From HGM12587 sp964561705 (GTDB lineage: Bacteria > Bacillota > Clostridia > Lachnospirales > Lachnospiraceae), in NCBI GenBank assembly GCA_964561705.1, contig CAZLQJ010000035.1, positions 1 to 18,194 of the forward strand: a stretch of DNA of 18,194 nucleotides, written 5' to 3'. Of the stretch, positions 15,493 through 18,194 are shown one piece after another (positions within the stretch are counted from its first letter, which is position 1; each line of letters opens with the position of its first letter). The position numbers were made by a program, and so were the translations under genes. A model generated the notes under the pieces. It had not been told where the DNA came from and did not search any database. It saw only the letters and a program-made list of their open reading frames with translations.

Positions 15493-17561
15493 TTTCCTCT
15501 CCTTCTTCCGGATTTTCCGGTGTGTCCGGCACTTCCGGTTCCTCCGGCACTTCCGGCGTTTCCGGTATCTCCGGCGTTTCCGGTACTTCCGGTGTTTCTG
15601 GTGTTTCCGGCGTTTCCGGTACTTCCGGCATTTCCGGTACTTCCGGTTCCTCCGGACCTTCATACATTAACGTTTCTTTCTTTTCGTCCTTACATTTTTC
15701 ACAGACATATAAAATATATCCTTCTACATCCTTTGTCGCTTCTACCCGTTCCTTCTCCTGATAGCTGTGACCAAATTCAATTATGGTTCCATTGACCCAT
15801 TTTGCACAATAGCTAGAAAGTACGGTTCCCGTATTAGAAGAACCTCCTACATCTTTACCAAAAGCAAGGGTAAAGCGAAGCGAAATCCGCTCGCCGCCAT
15901 TGAGCGTATAGCCAGACATGGATTTTCCAGGACAATAATCACTATTGATGAAATACATCCATCCGGAACCTCGCGTATAATCAAATTCACCGAGGACGTC
16001 ACTTCCTCTGTCCGGAAGGAAGGAAATCCCATCCCTTTCGATCAGAATTCTTAACCGTTCGTCAATGGTTGCTCCGCCAAAAGCATCTGAACGACTGATG
16101 CTGGATAAATAAAAATCTTTTTCCAAAGACCCGCTGTTCGTGTACGAATATCCATAATCATCCAGCATTCTCAGAACTGCGGTTGCCGCAGTATCTCCGG
16201 CAGCAACTTCAATTTCTGCCTCATCAATAATTCCAAGGCCCAGAGTTGTTACATCAATTTCAATGGTTACCGTTCCAATTTCGTCACCTTCATCATTCAC
16301 TTTGTGACGAATCTGGTATTTTACAAATCGGGAATTTCCTTCATCATCCCACGCCAGCACAGAGATCACGTGGTTTTGTGTAGTTCCTTCTACCGGTCGT
16401 CCGAATTTCAATAAATATTCATAAATACCAGTTCCGGTCGGATTGCTTAATAATTTTCCATCCATCCATACCTGAATACAATCATTGTAGATTCTGCTGC
16501 CATCATACTTTTTGGCATCTACGGTAAAGGTAAATTCATAAATCTGAATATCTTCTGTCCAGTCATCCAGATTTGTCTTAATGATCGGCGGTTTTTCTCC
16601 CTGAACCGGATTACTTTCACTGGCTTTATCTGCCTGATAGGTAATGGTAATCCTTGTCCAGTTTCGATCTCCATTCCGATCTGTATAATAGATCGTTATG
16701 TAATTTTGTCCCAACCGAAGTTTTGTCTGATAATCACGCTCCCCGCTTTTTCGCAGCCAGGTGCCATTTCCAGCATCACTTTTATGCTTATAATTCACCT
16801 TGATTTCCGCATCAATGTCAGAATCCGAATAATATGCATAAAATTTCAAGGTATCCTCTTTAACTTCTGAAAAAAGCAGAATCCGGTCATAAAGATCCGT
16901 CACCAGCCCATGCTCGTCTTCTCCCGGCTGTTCCCCAGTTCCCGGATGATCGGCATCTTCCTTCCCGCCTTCGGTAGAAAGATCTCCCTTTTCGTCCTTC
17001 CCCTGATTTTCTTCTGTTTTAATTCCATCCTGACCTTCGCCGCCGGTTGTTTCCTGATCACTACCTTCTTCCGACCGCTCCGGCTCCTGGTCTTTTGATA
17101 CTTCCTGCTCCTTTTCCAGATCTACTTTTTCCGTACTTTCGTTTTCCTCTTCCGTATCTTCCGGGTCTTCTTTTTCCGTACTTTCGTTTTCCTCTTCCGT
17201 ATCTTCCGGGTCTTCTTTTTCCGTNNNNNNNNNNNNNNNNNNNNNNNNNNNNNNNNNNNNNNNNNNNNNNNNNNNNNNNNNNNNNNNNNNNNNNNNNNNN
17301 NNNNNNNNNNNNNNNNNNNNNNNNACTTTCGTTTTCCTCTTCCGTATCTTCCGGGTCTTCTCCGATCTGACTATTTTCTTCCTCAGAAGTATCTCCCGCT
17401 GAACCATTCTTCGAAGCAAGATCTGTCTTCAGCTGGGTAGTCTTTTGTTTTAATGGATTGGCAGGTTCCACAGTATTTTCCGGTAAGGCCTTCACAAAAA
17501 TCCCTGTCAAAAAGGCAAACAGCAGTACAAACGTTACCATCCGAATAATTTTCTTTTTCAA
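15383..17561 (-). CDS. Exported DUF4430 protein with acidic and Pro-Glu repeat linkers (interrupted by an assembly gap)
   Basis: About 692 residues are visible plus whatever lies in the gap. TTG at 17559-17561 is the likely start, with GAGGAG about 6 nt upstream, giving MKKKIIRMVTFVLLFAFLTG (signal peptide or anchor). An acidic repeat region (unit STEKEDPEDTEEENE) contains the gap. Counting residues after the gap, two beta-rich domains lie at about 108-196 and 220-308. A DUF4430 domain lies at about 319-456, with DTAATAVLRMLDDYG, GSGWMYFINSDYCPG (419-433) and YTLNGGERISLRFT. A GHSY..EATKDVEGYILYVCEKC element (485-511) follows, then Pro-Glu repeats (523-575). The sequences on both sides of the gap are in the same frame only if the true missing length is a multiple of 3. 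The stop at 15383 lies 110 nt inside the lipoprotein gene, so the last residues (from about 580) look unlike an ordinary C-terminus. It is the first gene after the riboswitch. It probably supplies the capping domain for the toroid lipoprotein (inference). Confidence 0.83.
15523..15662 (-). repeat. Pro-Glu coding repeat (degenerate 9-bp units)
   Basis: On the plus strand the DNA is a run of degenerate ttccggNNN units, which encode PEV, PET, PEI and PEE on the minus strand near the end of the large DUF4430 protein. The repeat keeps all reading frames open for a while. That explains the spurious Arg/Lys-rich and Ser-Gly-Thr-rich readings in other frames. It is probably an extended wall-spanning linker. 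Confidence 0.85.
17135..17360 (-). repeat. 45-bp tandem repeat encoding STEKEDPEDTEEENE
   Basis: Two full 45-bp units lie at 17180-17224 and 17135-17179. A 15-base start of a further, diverging unit follows to the left, and a 36-base partial unit lies at 17325-17360 on the other side of the gap. The full copies appear identical at DNA level, which implies recent expansion or homogenisation. They encode a strongly acidic, presumably disordered stalk. Copy number is unknown because the array is broken by the N block. Confidence 0.9.
17225..17324. other. Assembly gap of 100 N
   Basis: Exactly 100 undetermined bases interrupt the 45-bp repeat. The length is a common placeholder for a gap of unknown size. 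Reading through it as 100 bases shifts the frame and splits the gene artificially. The flanks join perfectly in repeat phase (...ENES / TEKED...), so the true content is most likely a whole number of repeat units, possibly zero. Confidence 0.95.
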
Positions 17562-17566
17562 TCCAA

Positions 17567-17574
17567 TCTCCTCT
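17567..17574 (-). promoter_or_regulatory. Ribosome binding site that fixes a TTG start
   Basis: The minus strand reads AGAGGAGATTGGATTGAAAAAG. AGAGGAG is about 6 nt before the TTG of MKKKIIRM. This favours TTG at 17561 over the TTG at 17585, which lies in the U-tract end of the terminator with no Shine-Dalgarno upstream. Confidence 0.6.
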
Positions 17575-17583
17575 ATCTCCAAC

Positions 17584-17620
17584 AAAAAAGCCGCAACAGA
17601 TAGAATCTATCTGTCACGGC
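17584..17620 (-). terminator. Intrinsic terminator of the riboswitch expression platform
   Basis: On the minus strand GCCGTGACAGATAG pairs with CTATCTGTTGCGGC around the loop ATT. This gives a 14-bp stem with two G-U pairs, followed by TTTTTT. It lies 22 nt upstream of the first gene's TTG and downstream of the cobalamin aptamer, the expected place for ligand-controlled termination. The 5' arm (CGTGAC) can alternatively pair with the upstream GTTCACG (around 17627-17633), giving a candidate antiterminator. Confidence 0.85.
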
Positions 17621-17642
17621 CATCACTTCGTGAACGTCGGCA

Positions 17643-17663
17643 GTAAAACAAAACTTGTTTTAC
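17643..17663 (-). ncRNA. Hairpin between aptamer and terminator
   Basis: GTAAAACAA and TTGTTTTAC form a perfect 9-bp stem with a 3-nt loop. No U-tract follows, so it is not itself a terminator. Part of it (GGTGTAAA, 17659-17666) can instead pair with TTTATACC (17855-17862) on the 5' side of the aptamer. It may therefore take part in the structural switch; this is inference. Confidence 0.45.
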
Positions 17664-17682
17664 ACCATATCTTTCGTACATC

Positions 17683-17866
17683 ATAGGTCTTCTGACTCAT
17701 GCAATCCGGAACTTCTGTTTCCACGCCTGTTCTCCAGCCTTCTCAGGTTTCCCCAATGACCGACTTGCGTCACGGAAAGCAGACTCTTGCATATACAGCA
17801 TTTTGGCAATGTCCCGGATTCCCACCGGGTTCCCTCATCTCCATACCTCTTTCAAGGTATAAAGTC
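17683..17866 (-). ncRNA. Cobalamin (B12) riboswitch aptamer
   Basis: Minus-strand landmarks follow the cobalamin riboswitch consensus in order. They are GAGGGAACCC, then GGTGGGAATCCGGGAC (consensus GGTGxxAAtCC), a central section with TCATTGGGGAAACC and GAGAAGGCTGGAG, and finally GAGTCAGAAGACCT at 17685-17698, a close match to the B12 box. The aptamer is followed by an intrinsic terminator and preceded by a strong promoter. Together these form a complete transcriptional riboswitch that should shut the operon when cobalamin is plentiful. The exact ends and the class need a covariance-model search. Confidence 0.92.
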
Positions 17867-17911
17867 ACAATGCAGTTATTTTTCTATTTTTAATTTTAAA
17901 CAGCATAAATA

Positions 17912-17929
17912 GCAGCACCTAGGCACTGC
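17912..17929 (-). ncRNA. Hairpin at the 5' end of the leader RNA
   Basis: GCAGTGCCTAGGTGCTGC is an almost perfect self-complementary hairpin, with G-U pairs in the middle. It begins about 7 nt after the predicted transcription start. It could protect the leader's 5' end or be peripheral to the riboswitch fold. Confidence 0.5.
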
Positions 17930-17942
17930 TTCTCTACTATCT

Positions 17943-17971
17943 TTTATACCCTTCTGTTATATTTTTGTCAA
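17943..17971 (-). promoter_or_regulatory. Sigma-A promoter of the cobalamin operon
   Basis: The minus strand has TTGACA (17966-17971), a spacer of exactly 17 nt and TATAAA (17943-17948). This predicts a transcription start near 17936. The leader would be about 375 nt and include the riboswitch and its terminator. This is the only strong promoter I see for the eleven-gene run to 326. Confidence 0.88.
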
Positions 17972-17986
17972 TACTTAATTTGTAAG

Positions 17987-18014
17987 AAAAAAGGACCCCG
18001 AAGGATCCTTTTTT
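17987..18014 (-). terminator. Intrinsic terminator of the upstream SLH gene (UUCG tetraloop)
   Basis: On the minus strand AAAAAAGGATCC pairs with GGGTCCTTTTTT around a TTCG loop, with one G-U pair. The stem starts 8 nt after the SLH stop codon. The A-tract and U-tract on opposite arms would also allow termination in the other direction. It separates the upstream gene from the riboswitch operon. Confidence 0.9.
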
Positions 18015-18021
18015 TTAATAT

Positions 18022-18194
18022 TTATTTTTCACAATATCTCTGTAAGATGGTTGCCATCTGCGCTCTGGTTGCGTTGCCCTGCGGTGCAAGGTCACGCGCT
18101 ACGATCTGCTCGCCTTTGACTTCAACAATACCGCTGATGAGTTCTGTTCCAACTGCCCACTGCATTTCCTTTAATGCCCAGCTGCTTACCTTGT
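18022..18194 (-). CDS. C-terminus of an SLH-domain protein (continues beyond the right edge)
   Basis: Only the last 56 residues are visible, from KVSSWALKEMQWAVGTELIS to QRYCEK and a TAA stop. They are the second half of a final SLH domain. They match the end of the large propeller protein (5030 onward) with two amino-acid differences by eye (N/S and Q/K). By eye the DNA differs at about 13 of roughly 167 positions, mostly synonymous. The remainder of the protein, including its functional part, is outside the window. Its own terminator lies just downstream. It may be an unrelated surface protein sharing the anchor, or a further member of the corrinoid system. Confidence 0.9.
   Translation of the reverse strand, partial: KVSSWALKEMQWAVGTELISGIVEVKGEQIVARDLAPQGNATRAQMATILQRYCEK

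Noticed and set aside
15493..15663. 57-residue Arg/Lys-rich N-terminal extension of the toroid lipoprotein
   Set aside because: It is another frame of the Pro-Glu repeat. The lipoprotein signal peptide and Shine-Dalgarno fix the start at 15492.
15522..15761. Plus-strand Ser-Gly-Thr repeat protein
   Set aside because: It is the antisense reading of the ttccgg repeat that encodes the Pro-Glu linker; the frame is open only because of the repeat.
17135..17360. CRISPR-like array
   Set aside because: The 45-bp units are directly adjacent with no spacers and encode an acidic peptide repeat.
17325..17419. Separate gene start at 17419 for the DUF4430 protein
   Set aside because: This frame exists only because the gap was given an arbitrary length of 100; the signal-peptide frame from 17561 joins the downstream part in repeat phase.
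1..18194. Prophage, insertion sequence or other mobile element
   Set aside because: No transposase, integrase, tRNA attachment site or phage gene is visible in any frame; the only short inverted repeat is at 203-310.

Overview
The window is AT-rich and its genes are tightly packed. Every gene I can support lies on the minus strand, so transcription runs right to left. The S-layer-homology (SLH) anchors, the ECF vitamin-transporter architecture, the B12 riboswitch, the strong AGGAGG-type ribosome binding sites and the sigma-A promoter all suggest a Gram-positive Clostridia. A gut Lachnospiraceae-type organism is the most likely, but genus cannot be fixed from this sequence. A block of exactly 100 N inside a 45-bp tandem repeat shows that this is a draft or scaffolded assembly.

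Layout from right to left. (1) 18194-18022: the tail of an SLH-domain gene, closed by a UUCG-loop terminator. (2) 17971-17584: a control region with a near-consensus promoter, a cobalamin riboswitch and an intrinsic terminator just before the first gene. (3) 17561-326: one apparent operon of eleven genes with very short or overlapping junctions. In order they encode: a secreted DUF4430 (transcobalamin C-terminal-like) protein with acidic and Pro-Glu repeats; an alpha/alpha-toroid lipoprotein that resembles the N-terminal half of intrinsic factor and transcobalamin; a MoxR AAA+ ATPase; a DUF58 protein; a membrane transglutaminase-like protein whose expected catalytic Cys is Ser; a 1689-residue cell-wall protein with Ig-like domains, a PQQ-type beta-propeller and three SLH domains; a second, membrane-anchored DUF4430 protein; and an ECF transporter (EcfT, a fused two-domain EcfA, an S component and a second EcfT). 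(4) 325-107: an intergenic region. (5) 106-1: the start of ychF.

How the parts may work together. The riboswitch ties the whole operon to corrinoid status. The animal B12 carriers intrinsic factor and transcobalamin are an alpha/alpha barrel followed by a DUF4430-type beta domain, with B12 held between them. Here the same two folds are encoded as neighbouring but separate exported proteins, in the same riboswitch-controlled transcription unit as an ECF importer whose S component would be the vitamin-binding subunit. The most economical reading is a Gram-positive, surface-displayed corrinoid capture and import system. In it a split intrinsic-factor-like binder and an SLH-anchored propeller would deliver cobalamin to a CbrT-like ECF transporter, with MoxR, DUF58 and the transglutaminase-like protein as an accessory assembly module. 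The domain calls and the riboswitch are read from the sequence. The capture model is inference.
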